Below, in pieces: positions 25,931 to 33,608 of a stretch of 48,667 nucleotides of DNA. The notes below the pieces were generated by a model, which searched no databases, had not been told where the DNA came from, and saw nothing but the letters and a program-made list of their open reading frames with translations. Source of the stretch: an uncultured Selenomonadales bacterium (lineage in GTDB: Bacteria > Bacillota > Negativicutes > Selenomonadales > Selenomonadaceae); NCBI GenBank assembly GCA_937901445.1, contig CALDHY010000040.1, positions 1 through 48,667 on the forward strand, read 5' to 3'. Every line of letters begins with the position of its first letter. Positions within the stretch are counted from its first letter, which is position 1. The position numbers and the translations under genes were made by a program.

Positions 25931-27428
25931 TGTTACCGCCGCCTTTCGCCGCCGCTGTTTTCCGCGCCGCCCTAAAGAAATTTTGCAGGTATTCAAAGCA
26001 AAATTCATCTGCAAATTTAGATTTTTCAAATTGAATTTCGGTAAAATCGCCGCTCAAAATTTCTGTGTCTTCATATGGCAATTTTGCGCCGCCCGTCAAT
26101 ACGTCAAAAAGTTTATCTTTGCCAATGTAAATTTTTTTAAGATTATCTTGAAATAAAGTGCCGTCCTTACTTTCAGCTTTAATTTGTTCACTGAATTTTT
26201 GACGAGTATTTTTTTTGCCGACCGTCGAAAGAATGTTATCAAGCCTTGCGAAAAAGTGCGTGTAATTGCCGTCGCGCAGATTTAAACTTTTGGCGGCGTT
26301 GTAAGCGTCAATCCTCAACTGCTCCAAAAATCTTTCAAGTAAAATTTTTTGCGCAATTTTTAAAGTTTCAGCTGAAAAATTTTCCGGCTTGTCAAAATTA
26401 TTTTTGTCAACTTTTTCAAGGGTAAAGTTTTGCGGCGTCCAAAATCTAAGCTGCCCAAAACCTTCTTCAGTGCGCGTGCCAAAACCGCTGTAAATTTTTT
26501 CGCAAATATTTTTTTTATCGGCGTCTGTCAAATTTTTTGTTTCAACTTCAAAAACCGTACCGGCGGCAAGTGCCATAACGCGCGGGCGTTTCATCGTCAT
26601 ATGAAAATTTTCTATTTCGACGCTTGACGCAAAAACTTTTCCCAACTTAAATTTTTCGCCGAGCTTGTAAATAACTTCAGCCTGCAAAATATTTTCCGCG
26701 CTTATAAAATAATCTTCCGCCGGTACTAACGGACTTTCAAGCCGCAAATAAAATTTTTCGCCAAAATCTTCAGCCGGAATTTCTTCAACCGCGCCAAATT
26801 GAAATTCGCACTTGCCGTATTGCGTAAACCTTGAACGCCCGAGCCGCGTCGTAAAATTTTTAAGATTTAATTTGTCAAGCGCGGACTTTTCGCCCAAAAT
26901 CGCCCCGCAAAAAATCTGTCCAGCCTCCAACGCCTCATAGTTGTAAATGTGCCCTGCCTCACTTTTGCCGGATATTCGCTCTTTATTTTCACTGCGCGAC
27001 ATATGCATAAAAATATTTTTCTCAACCGACGCCGTAATAATTTTTTCGCCGTCAACAATCCCGTAACCGCGCAAAGATTTATTACCTTGTGCAGGATTTT
27101 TTTCAGTAAGTAAATCTTGCACAATTTTAGCGTCATCAGTGCCTTTCTTGCCGCGCTGCAATGACAACGGCAAAGTAAAACTGCGCTTGCCGGAAATTGC
27201 GGGCGTCGCCGAAATAAATTTTAATCCGCCAAAAAATAATTCTTGAAAATTTTCGTTTGAATGCGCCGTGCTGCCCAAATCTTTTTCACGCACGTAACGT
27301 TCAGCCAAAACGCCGCGTATTACCGACCCGCTTATTTCGTCGTGACTGCCCGTCATTAATGTTGAATTGCTCGCTGCCGAAATTACCACCGGCGATAAGA
27401 TTTTTATTGAAAATTTTATTTCGTGCAT
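25923..27428 (-). CDS. csx10: Csx10-like RAMP (Cas5 role)
   Basis: The 501-residue protein begins with a RAMP strand and glycine loop (EIKFSIKILSPVVISAAS, SGSVIRGVLAERYV). A second glycine-rich stretch near residue 330 (GFGTRTEEGFGQLRFW) ends the RAMP core, as in Csx10, the distinct Cas5-like subunit that defines subtype III-D and holds the crRNA 5' tag. The last 150 residues are mostly helical (NFSAETLKIAQKILLERFLE and on) and could be a Cas11-like small-subunit domain; this is inference from helix content and position. It follows cas7 by two bases. Confidence 0.75.
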   Translation of the reverse strand: MHEIKFSIKILSPVVISAASNSTLMTGSHDEISGSVIRGVLAERYVREKDLGSTAHSNENFQELFFGGLKFISATPAISGKRSFTLPLSLQRGKKGTDDAKIVQDLLTEKNPAQGNKSLRGYGIVDGEKIITASVEKNIFMHMSRSENKERISGKSEAGHIYNYEALEAGQIFCGAILGEKSALDKLNLKNFTTRLGRSRFTQYGKCEFQFGAVEEIPAEDFGEKFYLRLESPLVPAEDYFISAENILQAEVIYKLGEKFKLGKVFASSVEIENFHMTMKRPRVMALAAGTVFEVETKNLTDADKKNICEKIYSGFGTRTEEGFGQLRFWTPQNFTLEKVDKNNFDKPENFSAETLKIAQKILLERFLEQLRIDAYNAAKSLNLRDGNYTHFFARLDNILSTVGKKNTRQKFSEQIKAESKDGTLFQDNLKKIYIGKDKLFDVLTGGAKLPYEDTEILSGDFTEIQFEKSKFADEFCFEYLQNFFRAARKTAAAKGGGNND

Positions 27429-27430
27429 TT

Positions 27431-28093
27431 TTATACCCCCTTTGCAAAAAATTTTTTTATGATACTGTCCACCGAATCATTTTCAAATTTCGCCGTGCAG
27501 GTTATTCGCCCGAATCCGCGATTTCTTTTTGTTCCGGCTGAAGTCAAATTTTTCATAGCCAGCGCAATTAAATTTATAACGCGGCGACTTGAATTTAAAA
27601 TTTCAATCTTGCCAAAAAATTCAACGCCCGCGTTCAAAACGTTCAAATTGTGCAGTGAACCGGCGGCGGCTATTCCTTTTTCCAACTTTGTTTGATAGCG
27701 AATTGACGTAAAACTTTTTAAAACGTCCGCCGCTCTGAAAACTTCGGGATATTTTTTTTGCAAGTACCGCCAATCCGCACAAAGTTTTTCATAATCTTTC
27801 AGATAAAAATTCGGCACTATTATTTGAACGTCTGAAACTTTGTCGGCGTCATTTGAAAACCTGTGAAAAAGTTGTTCCGGCGGCAAAATATTTTTTGTGC
27901 TTATTTTTGAGAGTTCCAACATTTCATAAACTTCAACCGCGCTTTCATACAGCAACCCCTTAAATCTTTTGGCGGGAAAATACGGCAACCCGTAAGCGTC
28001 ATGCACTATTTCCGCGTCAATATTCACGTCAGCTTGCCCCGAACCCAAATGTAACGGCGTTTCAACTTTTATTGTCACGTCAAATTCTGCCAT
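27431..28093 (-). CDS. Single-domain Cas7 backbone subunit (Csm3/Cmr4-like)
   Basis: A 220-residue RAMP protein: FDVTIKVETPLHLGSGQAD, then INDA-like segment NIDAEIVHDAYGLPYFPAKR and FKGLLYES. This is the Csm3 arrangement, in which the Asp of the NIDAE segment (D26) corresponds to the catalytic Asp that cuts target RNA every 6 nucleotides. The C-terminal TKRNRGFGRITCTAKF is the glycine-rich RAMP end. Its ATG overlaps the cas10 3' end by 19 bases. It is the only stand-alone Cas7 in the operon. Confidence 0.8.
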   Translation of the reverse strand: MAEFDVTIKVETPLHLGSGQADVNIDAEIVHDAYGLPYFPAKRFKGLLYESAVEVYEMLELSKISTKNILPPEQLFHRFSNDADKVSDVQIIVPNFYLKDYEKLCADWRYLQKKYPEVFRAADVLKSFTSIRYQTKLEKGIAAAGSLHNLNVLNAGVEFFGKIEILNSSRRVINLIALAMKNLTSAGTKRNRGFGRITCTAKFENDSVDSIIKKFFAKGV

Positions 28094-29742
28094 TTTTCTG
28101 CCACCTCCGGCGAATAAAAATCTATTATTTCTATTGCGTCAACGTACGGCGTGCGCGGCGGCGTTTCTGCGCTCCACAGCGCGTCAACAAGATAATCCGC
28201 CCAATCCGGCACCACCGGCAATATTTTTTCTTGCACGTCGAGCTGATTTAAAAATTTTTTGGCGTCTGATTTTCCGCGCTGTAAAATTCCGCGCAATTCC
28301 TTAACTTTTCCTTGCGGCATATATGCAAACTGCGTCGCGCAGGACAATAAATTTTCAATGTTGTAACGGCGATTGACTTTATTTTTGGCGGCTTCATTTC
28401 CAATTCGATATGGTCCGAAATGCAAGTTGCCGCGCGCGCCCGTGTATTCACGTTGCCTGATTTGTTCAAGTGTAGGGGCTTGTTCTCCGTGCAATATCGC
28501 AAAGTCTAACCAACTTGAAGGCTCTTTTTGCAAGCGCATTGATTCTTTTGCTGCGTCGCAAAGTTGCTCTGCCAATTCGTAGCCTCTGAAAAAAGGATAC
28601 GCCGTCGGTAATATCGCCACGCCCGCGCAACAATCCATTTTCCGCGCTGCTGCCTGCGTCAAATTTTCCGGCGCATTTTCCGGCGTTTCCGCGTCCAAAA
28701 TTTCCATTAAAGTTTTTGTAAACAGTATCGCCATTTTTGCCGGGCAAATGAAAGTTACGTCGTCGCCGCCCAATATCAGCGGGCGTATCGGCAAAATTTT
28801 TTTATTTTTTAAATCTAAAATTTCGTCGAAAATCCCTTCAGTTTTTGCGGCAATTATTTTCAAAAGTAATTCTGCAAAAGCTCCTTCAGTTTTGCGCCGA
28901 ATTTCCCTTGACAATCTGCGCCGCTCCATTAGATTTTTACAGCCGCGAAATTTTACGCCCATATTGTTGCCGTCTGCGTGAATTATCGCAAAATAATTTT
29001 CGCCGTCCTTTTGTCCGAGTTCGTCTACCTTTGTTGGAAATATAAACTCGTCCATTCGTACGGCGATTTGTTTTACATTAAAAATCTTGTTAAAACGTTC
29101 ACTCAAATTCTTTGTTTTATTGGCGGCGTCTGACATTTGCGCTTTTACCGCTGTTTCTTGTGAATAAAATCTTATTTCAGCAGTTGGTTTAACGAGTCCT
29201 TGCGTATCGCAAAAATTCGCCGCCTCGCCGTTTATTTCGCAACTCAAAGTTAAGCCGCTGTATGGTACATTTACTGCCGGAAAAATATTATTTTGATTTT
29301 CTTTCAGCTTGGTGTACAGTGCCGACATATCGTCTTGATTAATTTTGCCGTCGAAAATATTTAATTCGCCGAACGCCACGCCGACTTTTAAACCCGGTCG
29401 CGTTTCCAAAAGTTTCATTGTAAAATTTTTGACAACTTCACGGCGTCTGTCTTCCTTAAATAAAATTAAAGCGTTGCCGCCGCCAATGTACGCCACGCAA
29501 CAACTTTTCATTTTTTCCCAGTAATTTTTATCATCTTCAGAAATTTTCCACGTCGTGTCTTTTGCATAGTCAAAATTTTCATTCGGAAAAATCTTTTGTA
29601 AAGTGTCAACCAAAATATCAAAAAAAATTCTGTCTACAATGTACGACGCGCCTATATTTGTCCGAAGTAAATTTCCGGAATAGATATATTTTTGAATGGA
29701 GCGCGTATCAAACAACAGCGCGTTAAACTTTTCATTTCCCAT
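28075..29742 (-). CDS. cas10: Cas10, GGDD palm, no HD domain
   Basis: Cas10 is the signature type III subunit, which makes cyclic oligoadenylates when target RNA is bound. Start ATG 29742 has a perfect AAGGAGG site, giving 555 residues. The protein opens directly with a palm-type strand (FNALLFDTRSIQKYIYSGN), so the N-terminal HD nuclease domain is absent. The second palm has HADGNNMG (255-262) and the cyclase motif ILGGDDVTFICP with GGDD at 325-328. The C-terminal part is helical. A Cas10 lacking HD but keeping GGDD, next to csx10, is the accepted description of subtype III-D. It is first in the operon, about 65 bases from a predicted transcription start. Confidence 0.9.
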   Translation of the reverse strand: MGNEKFNALLFDTRSIQKYIYSGNLLRTNIGASYIVDRIFFDILVDTLQKIFPNENFDYAKDTTWKISEDDKNYWEKMKSCCVAYIGGGNALILFKEDRRREVVKNFTMKLLETRPGLKVGVAFGELNIFDGKINQDDMSALYTKLKENQNNIFPAVNVPYSGLTLSCEINGEAANFCDTQGLVKPTAEIRFYSQETAVKAQMSDAANKTKNLSERFNKIFNVKQIAVRMDEFIFPTKVDELGQKDGENYFAIIHADGNNMGVKFRGCKNLMERRRLSREIRRKTEGAFAELLLKIIAAKTEGIFDEILDLKNKKILPIRPLILGGDDVTFICPAKMAILFTKTLMEILDAETPENAPENLTQAAARKMDCCAGVAILPTAYPFFRGYELAEQLCDAAKESMRLQKEPSSWLDFAILHGEQAPTLEQIRQREYTGARGNLHFGPYRIGNEAAKNKVNRRYNIENLLSCATQFAYMPQGKVKELRGILQRGKSDAKKFLNQLDVQEKILPVVPDWADYLVDALWSAETPPRTPYVDAIEIIDFYSPEVAEKWQNLT

Positions 29743-29812
29743 AAGCCTTTCCTCCTTATGAAATTTTTTCAATACTTAAAAGTTTTTTCCTGCAACTAAA
29801 GGCGGCAAGTAT

Positions 29813-29840
29813 ATTATATTGTAAAAAATTTTTGAAGTAC
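29813..29840 (-). promoter_or_regulatory. Candidate promoter of the cas operon
   Basis: A perfect TATAAT on the minus strand (29818 to 29813) with a weak -35 about 17 bases upstream. It is the only good -10 close to cas10 and is back-to-back with a plus-strand promoter. Confidence 0.5.
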
Positions 29841-29859
29841 GCAAATTTCGGGCTATAAT
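29832..29859 (+). promoter_or_regulatory. Candidate divergent promoter of the truncated CARF-like ORF
   Basis: TTGAAG at 29832-29837, 16 bases, TATAAT at 29854-29859. A ribosome site (AAAGGGCGG, 29872-29880) and TTG start (29889) follow. Confidence 0.5.
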
Positions 29860-29888
29860 AATTTTAATTGCAAAGGGCGGCGAAACCG

Positions 29889-29996
29889 TTGGGCAAAAAA
29901 AATATTATGTTGCTTTTTCTTAGTGACGTAAAGATAAAAGATGGCGTTGTAAGTCCGGCTACTTACTCAAATATCAGCAAAAATTATTATTCGTAA
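29889..29996 (+). pseudogene. Truncated N-terminus of a CARF-type CRISPR effector
   Basis: A 35-codon frame starting TTG with AAAGGGCGG upstream. The product includes NIMLLFLSDVKIKDGVVSPA and ends shortly after. The hydrophobic first strand followed by SDVKxKDG is, as I recall, how TM1812-like CARF-domain proteins of type III loci begin; intact members continue with a TTNES-type motif and several hundred residues, none of which follow here. Downstream bases (to 30079) show no continuation in any frame. I read it as a deleted ancillary effector. Alternatively it is a genuine small peptide; the good promoter and ribosome site leave that open. Confidence 0.5.
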
Positions 29997-30079
29997 AGTT
30001 CATTTTTCCTTAAATAAAATTCCGCACCAAAATCACTAAAAAATTTTATAAAATTTTTCTTGCCAAATGCTGAATTTTA

Positions 30080-30185
30080 GTTTATACTAAGCCACACTTC
30101 GCAAGGGGGCTGAAACTTTCGTACTTTGATTGATTTAATTTTTTACTATAGTTTAGAATTGTTTTACTCGTAAGGGGGCTGAAAC
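30080..30185 (+). CRISPR. Isolated repeat-spacer-repeat unit of a second repeat family
   Basis: Two related units end in AAGGGGGCTGAAAC: 30080-30116 (37 bases, begins GTTTATAC) and 30151-30185 (35 bases, begins GTTTAGAATT). They enclose 34 bases. GTTT and GAAAC ends, length, and spacing are all CRISPR-like; a small hairpin (TTTAC-TC-GTAAG) precedes GGGGCTGAAAC in the second. The repeats differ from each other and from the main array (only the GAAAC tail is shared). A possible promoter (TTGCCA 30060-30065, 17 bases, TATACT 30083-30088) overlaps the first repeat, and a terminator follows at 30193. It may be a relic array or a stand-alone crRNA-like gene. Confidence 0.7.
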
Positions 30186-30192
30186 AAAAATA

Positions 30193-30229
30193 CCCGCTGT
30201 AAGTTTTTGGCTTGCGGTGGGCGTTTTTT
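30193..30229 (+). terminator. Intrinsic terminator directly after the isolated CRISPR unit
   Basis: CCCGCTGTAAG (30193-30203) pairs with CTTGCGGTGGG (30211-30221) with three G-T pairs, followed by CGTTTTTT. Confidence 0.8.
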
Positions 30230-30339
30230 GTCTTTGATATTACTTCACAGAAATCTATAAAGAAAACGAAGGCTTACAATCATTTTTTTTGTTAGTTGAT
30301 AAAATTGTTGGTTTTAATGAATTTATGGAGGGCTGAGCT

Positions 30340-31608
30340 GTGAAATCAGATAGAATTATTTTGGGCGACGGCAACAACTGTATTTTCAGCACGAACACAG
30401 AAAAAACTCAACTTAATAACAACGTGATTGTTTGTGGCAGCAGCGGAAGCGGCAAAACTATGAGCGTTACCGAAATGCGCCTCCTTGAAACTTCCAATTC
30501 AAGCTTGGTTGTCAACTTGTCGAAAAGAAAACTCGTAGCCAAATATACGCCGCTTTTCAAAGAACGCGGCTATAAAGTTTTAGATTTAAATTTTGTCAAT
30601 CCGGCTAAAAGTGATATTTCTTATGACCCGATGACTTACGTGAAAAATTATCTTGATATTAGTTTTTTGGCGCAGGCAATAGTTAAATCTGAATATGAAA
30701 ATCTTTCCTCCGACCCCTATTGGACACAATCCGCAATTTCTCTTTTGTCTGCCGAAATTGCCTATGTTTTAATTACAAAAGAAAATCCAAGTTTCAATGA
30801 CGTTTTAAACGTTCAAGCGGAACTTGAAATTATTGAAGACGACGATTCCATAAAAACTTCGATGGATGACAAGTTTGTAAAACTCAAATCAAATAACCTT
30901 GTACGTTTTGCAATTTCTTGTTGGAGAACTTTTCGTCAGTTGCCGATGCGTACCGCCGGTTGTGTCTACAGTGCACTAAATACCACACTTGACAGCATTT
31001 TCGGCTTGGAACTTAGAAAATTAATTGCCCTTAAAAATAAATTGGACTTCAAGAAAATTGCAGACGAAAAAACTTTACTTTTTGTTTCAACTTCAGCCGT
31101 TAATCCCGCCTTGAAATTTTATTCAAATCTTTTCTATTGTCAAATGTTTAAAGAACTTTTTGAGTACGCCGAAAGTCGCGCAGATTTAGATTATCAACTG
31201 CCGCTGGAAACTCATATTATTTGCGATGATTTTGCAACCGGTCGAATTTTAAATTTCAGCGATTATATCAGCATTTTCAGGGAAAAGAAAATTTCGGTAA
31301 CCTTGTTGATACAAAGTGAAAGCCAACTTGAATCCCTTTACGGCGCAGACGATGCAACTACCATTCGCAATAATTGTGATACTTACGCCTATTTTGGTTC
31401 TTGCGATTTAAACACCGCCAAAAATATCAGCGAGCGTTTGAATGTACCGTTGGAGGAAGTGCTTTATATGCCGTTGGCTAAAGTGGTCTTGTTTCGCAGG
31501 GGCAGTAAACCCGTTATTGCCGATCGCTACAGCATAAAAGAAAATCGCTTGTATCAGAAAGTTACAAAACAATATGAAACTGCCGTTAATTGCAAATTGT
31601 CAGGATAG
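30340..31608 (+). CDS. VirD4/TraG-like conjugative coupling ATPase, soluble short form
   Basis: Start GTG 30340 after GGAGGG; 422 residues. Walker A is GSSGSGKT (33-40); the Walker B-like strand THIICDDFA and the arginine/glutamine motif LLIQSESQLESLYG, where TraG/VirD4 proteins carry xxQSxxQL, identify the type IV secretion coupling-protein family. Full VirD4 proteins are 550-700 residues with two N-terminal membrane helices; these are absent, so it is a soluble form. No relaxase or other conjugation gene is nearby. It lies between the CRISPR locus and a terminator and may be a leftover of an integrated element, or a DNA-handling ATPase in its own right. Confidence 0.8.
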   Translation: MKSDRIILGDGNNCIFSTNTEKTQLNNNVIVCGSSGSGKTMSVTEMRLLETSNSSLVVNLSKRKLVAKYTPLFKERGYKVLDLNFVNPAKSDISYDPMTYVKNYLDISFLAQAIVKSEYENLSSDPYWTQSAISLLSAEIAYVLITKENPSFNDVLNVQAELEIIEDDDSIKTSMDDKFVKLKSNNLVRFAISCWRTFRQLPMRTAGCVYSALNTTLDSIFGLELRKLIALKNKLDFKKIADEKTLLFVSTSAVNPALKFYSNLFYCQMFKELFEYAESRADLDYQLPLETHIICDDFATGRILNFSDYISIFREKKISVTLLIQSESQLESLYGADDATTIRNNCDTYAYFGSCDLNTAKNISERLNVPLEEVLYMPLAKVVLFRRGSKPVIADRYSIKENRLYQKVTKQYETAVNCKLSG

Positions 31609-31631
31609 ACAGGAATTTAATAAAATAAAAA

Positions 31632-31664
31632 AACTCGAAGGGTTTCAGCCTTTCGAGTTTTTGT
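31632..31664. terminator. Bidirectional intrinsic terminator
   Basis: AACTCGAAGGG/CCTTTCGAGTT stem with A-run upstream and T-run downstream, between convergent genes. Confidence 0.9.
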
Positions 31665-31691
31665 TTAGAAAAAGAGTTTGAGATTTAAATT

Positions 31692-31940
31692 TTAAGCAGC
31701 ATTTTCTTCTTTAATTACGTAGCGAATGTACATTGGAATTTTTTCAATAGTTTTATCCAAGCGCGGATTTTTGTGCCACATTTTGTAACTGTACAATTCG
31801 GCTTCAGATCGACCGTTTCGGAAAAATTCGTAAACACCCTTTGAAAAACTCTGCGAAAACATATAATACCTTTTGCCGCTCATTACAAAATAGAAATGGA
31901 TTTTATTGTTTTTCTTGGTGATTTCAATTTTGTTTCTCAT
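31692..31940 (-). CDS. Small basic protein of unknown function
   Basis: Start ATG 31940, with GGAGG 8 bases upstream; a TTG at 31955 is too close to that site. The 82-residue product is basic and aromatic (KIHFYFVMSGKRYYMFSQSF, SKGVYEFFRNGRSEAELYSY). I do not recognise the family. Aromatic content and beta propensity suggest a small folded domain rather than a spurious frame, and the ribosome site is good. The terminator at 31632 serves it. Confidence 0.6.
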   Translation of the reverse strand: MRNKIEITKKNNKIHFYFVMSGKRYYMFSQSFSKGVYEFFRNGRSEAELYSYKMWHKNPRLDKTIEKIPMYIRYVIKEENAA

Positions 31941-32128
31941 ATTCTCATCCTCCAAACAGTCAATTAACTTTGTAGCGTAATTTTAATTTATTTTGAAAAA
32001 ATTGTCCAGTATTGGAGGCGATTCTTAATCTTACCATAAATATTTTTAATCTGTTTCTAATTTTTGTGAAAATAAAAAGCCGTCAACTTTTAAAGTCAAC
32101 GACTGTAAAAAATATTCAATCACCCAAA

Positions 32129-32512
32129 TTATTTTTTCGGACCGCCGAGCAAATCGCCGAGCATATTAGCCATATCGCCGAGTCCTGCGCCGCCTAAGCC
32201 GCCAAGAGCATTTCCTGCAAACGCCGCCATATTGGCGTTAATTTTTTTCTCAATTTCGACATTCGCCGCGTTGACTGCGCTAACGACCAAATCTTCAATC
32301 GTCGAAACGTCGCCATCTTCCAAAAGTTCCGGCGAAATTTTAATTTCTTTGAGTTGCTTTTCGCCGTCAACGGTTGCAGTAACCATACCGCCGCCGACAG
32401 TTGCGGTTGCAGTTTCTTGCTTGAGTTTTTGTTTGTTTGCCTCAAAACTTTGCTGCAACATTTGCGCCTGTTTCATAATTTCGCCAAGATTAAAACCGGG
32501 TGTTTGTGCCAT
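32129..32512 (-). CDS. YbaB/EbfC-family nucleoid-associated protein
   Basis: Start ATG 32512 (127 residues) after GAGGAGC. The protein shows the YbaB pattern: EIMKQAQMLQQSFEANKQKL, TATVGGGMVTATVDGEKQLK, EIKISPELL, then DLVVSAVNAANVEIEKKINA and a glycine-rich tail (GNALGGLGGAGLG). It binds DNA as a dimer. In many Firmicutes it sits between dnaX and recR; here neither is present, so the gene has been moved or the genome is rearranged. Upstream is the palindromic mobile remnant. Confidence 0.9.
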   Translation of the reverse strand: MAQTPGFNLGEIMKQAQMLQQSFEANKQKLKQETATATVGGGMVTATVDGEKQLKEIKISPELLEDGDVSTIEDLVVSAVNAANVEIEKKINANMAAFAGNALGGLGGAGLGDMANMLGDLLGGPKK

Positions 32513-32547
32513 TTTCAATTGCTCCTCACTGATTAATTTTTGTGAAC

Positions 32548-32795
32548 CACCCACGACTAAATTCGCGGGCTTCTGGGAGATAGTAGTTTTTCGGATCTCC
32601 ATCTAAGAAGTTTGGCTAAAAGCCCTTATTCTTACAGGCGTGTCCACGTCGCCTCTACACGATAAGACTTTAAGTCTACACGCTTACTTAATACATTTTT
32701 GTTAAAGCGGAATTCTAACCGCTACAAATATTTTAGGATATTTTTAAAACACGGTCAATAACGGCGTTTCATCTCACGACTAAAGTCGCGAGTGT
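32548..32795. mobile_element. IS200/IS605-like palindromic remnant
   Basis: About 250 non-coding bases bounded by two related imperfect hairpins: CCCACGACTAAATTCGCGGG near 32550 and CTCACGACTAAAGTCGCGAG near 32773. The shared CACGACTAAAnTCGCG core, the GCTTCTGGGAG flank, and an inner AGACTTTAAGTCT hairpin resemble the subterminal ends of IS200/IS605 elements, which transpose as single strands using such hairpins. No transposase or TnpB reading frame is left. The element fills the whole gap between ybaB and the glutathione peroxidase gene. Confidence 0.55.
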
Positions 32796-33353
32796 TCACG
32801 CCTTATAGAATAAAAGTTTTTCAATAGCAGGGGCAATATCTGCGGGGTCGGTAGTTGGTTCAAAACGCGCTACAACTTCGCCGTTCCTGTCAATTAAAAA
32901 TTTTGTGAAGTTCCATTTAATTCCGTCGCCTTCAAGGTATTCCGGAAAATTTTTTTGCAATGCATCTACCAAAATAGCGGTCATTGGATTTTCTTTATTG
33001 AAGCCCTCAAACTTTTTCTGCGCCGTCAAATATTTAAAAAGCGGTTGCGCAGTTTCGCCGCGTACGTCGCCTTTTTCAAAAATTTGGAAAGTTACGCCGT
33101 AATTCAATTTACAAAAACTTTGAATTTCGTCAGCACTGCCGGGATCTTGCGCGGCGAATTGGTTGCAAGGGAAGCCGAGAATTTCCAAGCCTTTATCTTT
33201 GTATTCGGTGTAAAGTTTTTGCAAGCCTTCAAACTGTGGAGTAAAGCCGCACTTTGAGGCGGTGTTGACAATCAACAAAACTTTTCCCTTGTAGTCCGCC
33301 AAAGATTTTTCAACGCCCTTGTTGGTTTTTACAGTGAAATCATAAACGCCCAT
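32796..33353 (-). CDS. Glutathione peroxidase family protein (Cys type)
   Basis: A 185-residue thiol peroxidase. The peroxidatic cysteine lies in [12 protein letters not shown] (no TGA, so not a selenoprotein), and [13 protein letters not shown] and WNFTKFLID supply the Gln/Trp/Asn of the catalytic tetrad. Bacterial members usually take electrons from thioredoxin rather than glutathione. It is the last gene of a redox run (trxB, aldo/keto reductase, two glutaredoxins), 12 bases after the preceding glutaredoxin, so thioredoxin- or glutaredoxin-driven peroxide removal is likely. Confidence 0.93.
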   Translation of the reverse strand: MGVYDFTVKTNKGVEKSLADYKGKVLLIVNTASKCGFTPQFEGLQKLYTEYKDKGLEILGFPCNQFAAQDPGSADEIQSFCKLNYGVTFQIFEKGDVRGETAQPLFKYLTAQKKFEGFNKENPMTAILVDALQKNFPEYLEGDGIKWNFTKFLIDRNGEVVARFEPTTDPADIAPAIEKLLFYKA

Positions 33354-33365
33354 TTAAAAACCTCC

Positions 33366-33596
33366 TCAACCTGCCAAAAGTTCATCGATTTTTGCTTTAT
33401 CGAATCCGAGTACAAAATTTTTGCCGTCAATCGTTGTAACGGGAACCATTGTATCGCCGCTGATTTGCAAACATTCTTTGGCGTAGTCTTCATTCAATTC
33501 AATATCGCGGACTTCGTATTCGACGCCTTTTGAATCTAAATATTTTTTAACTTTCGTACACCACGGGCAAGCCTCAAAAGAATAAACTTTTACCAA
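33366..33596 (-). CDS. Glutaredoxin-like protein (CPWC)
   Basis: A 76-residue thioredoxin-fold protein with active site ACPWCTK near residues 9-15, the cis-proline motif MVPVTTIDG, and GFDKAKIDELL. It is half-identical in layout to the protein encoded 12 bases upstream (33609-33842), showing tandem duplication. The CPWC site differs from the neighbour's CPYC, which should shift redox potential. Likely reductant for the peroxidase encoded next. Confidence 0.9.
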   Translation of the reverse strand: MVKVYSFEACPWCTKVKKYLDSKGVEYEVRDIELNEDYAKECLQISGDTMVPVTTIDGKNFVLGFDKAKIDELLAG

Positions 33597-33608
33597 TTTT
33601 AAAACCTC

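Noticed and set aside
29854..29888. Possible third copy of the isolated CRISPR repeat (ends GGGCGGCGAAAC)
   Set aside because: Only about half of the positions match, and the stretch is better explained as -10 box plus ribosome site of the CARF-like stub.
32796..33353. Selenocysteine glutathione peroxidase
   Set aside because: The active-site codon is TGC (Cys), with no in-frame TGA.
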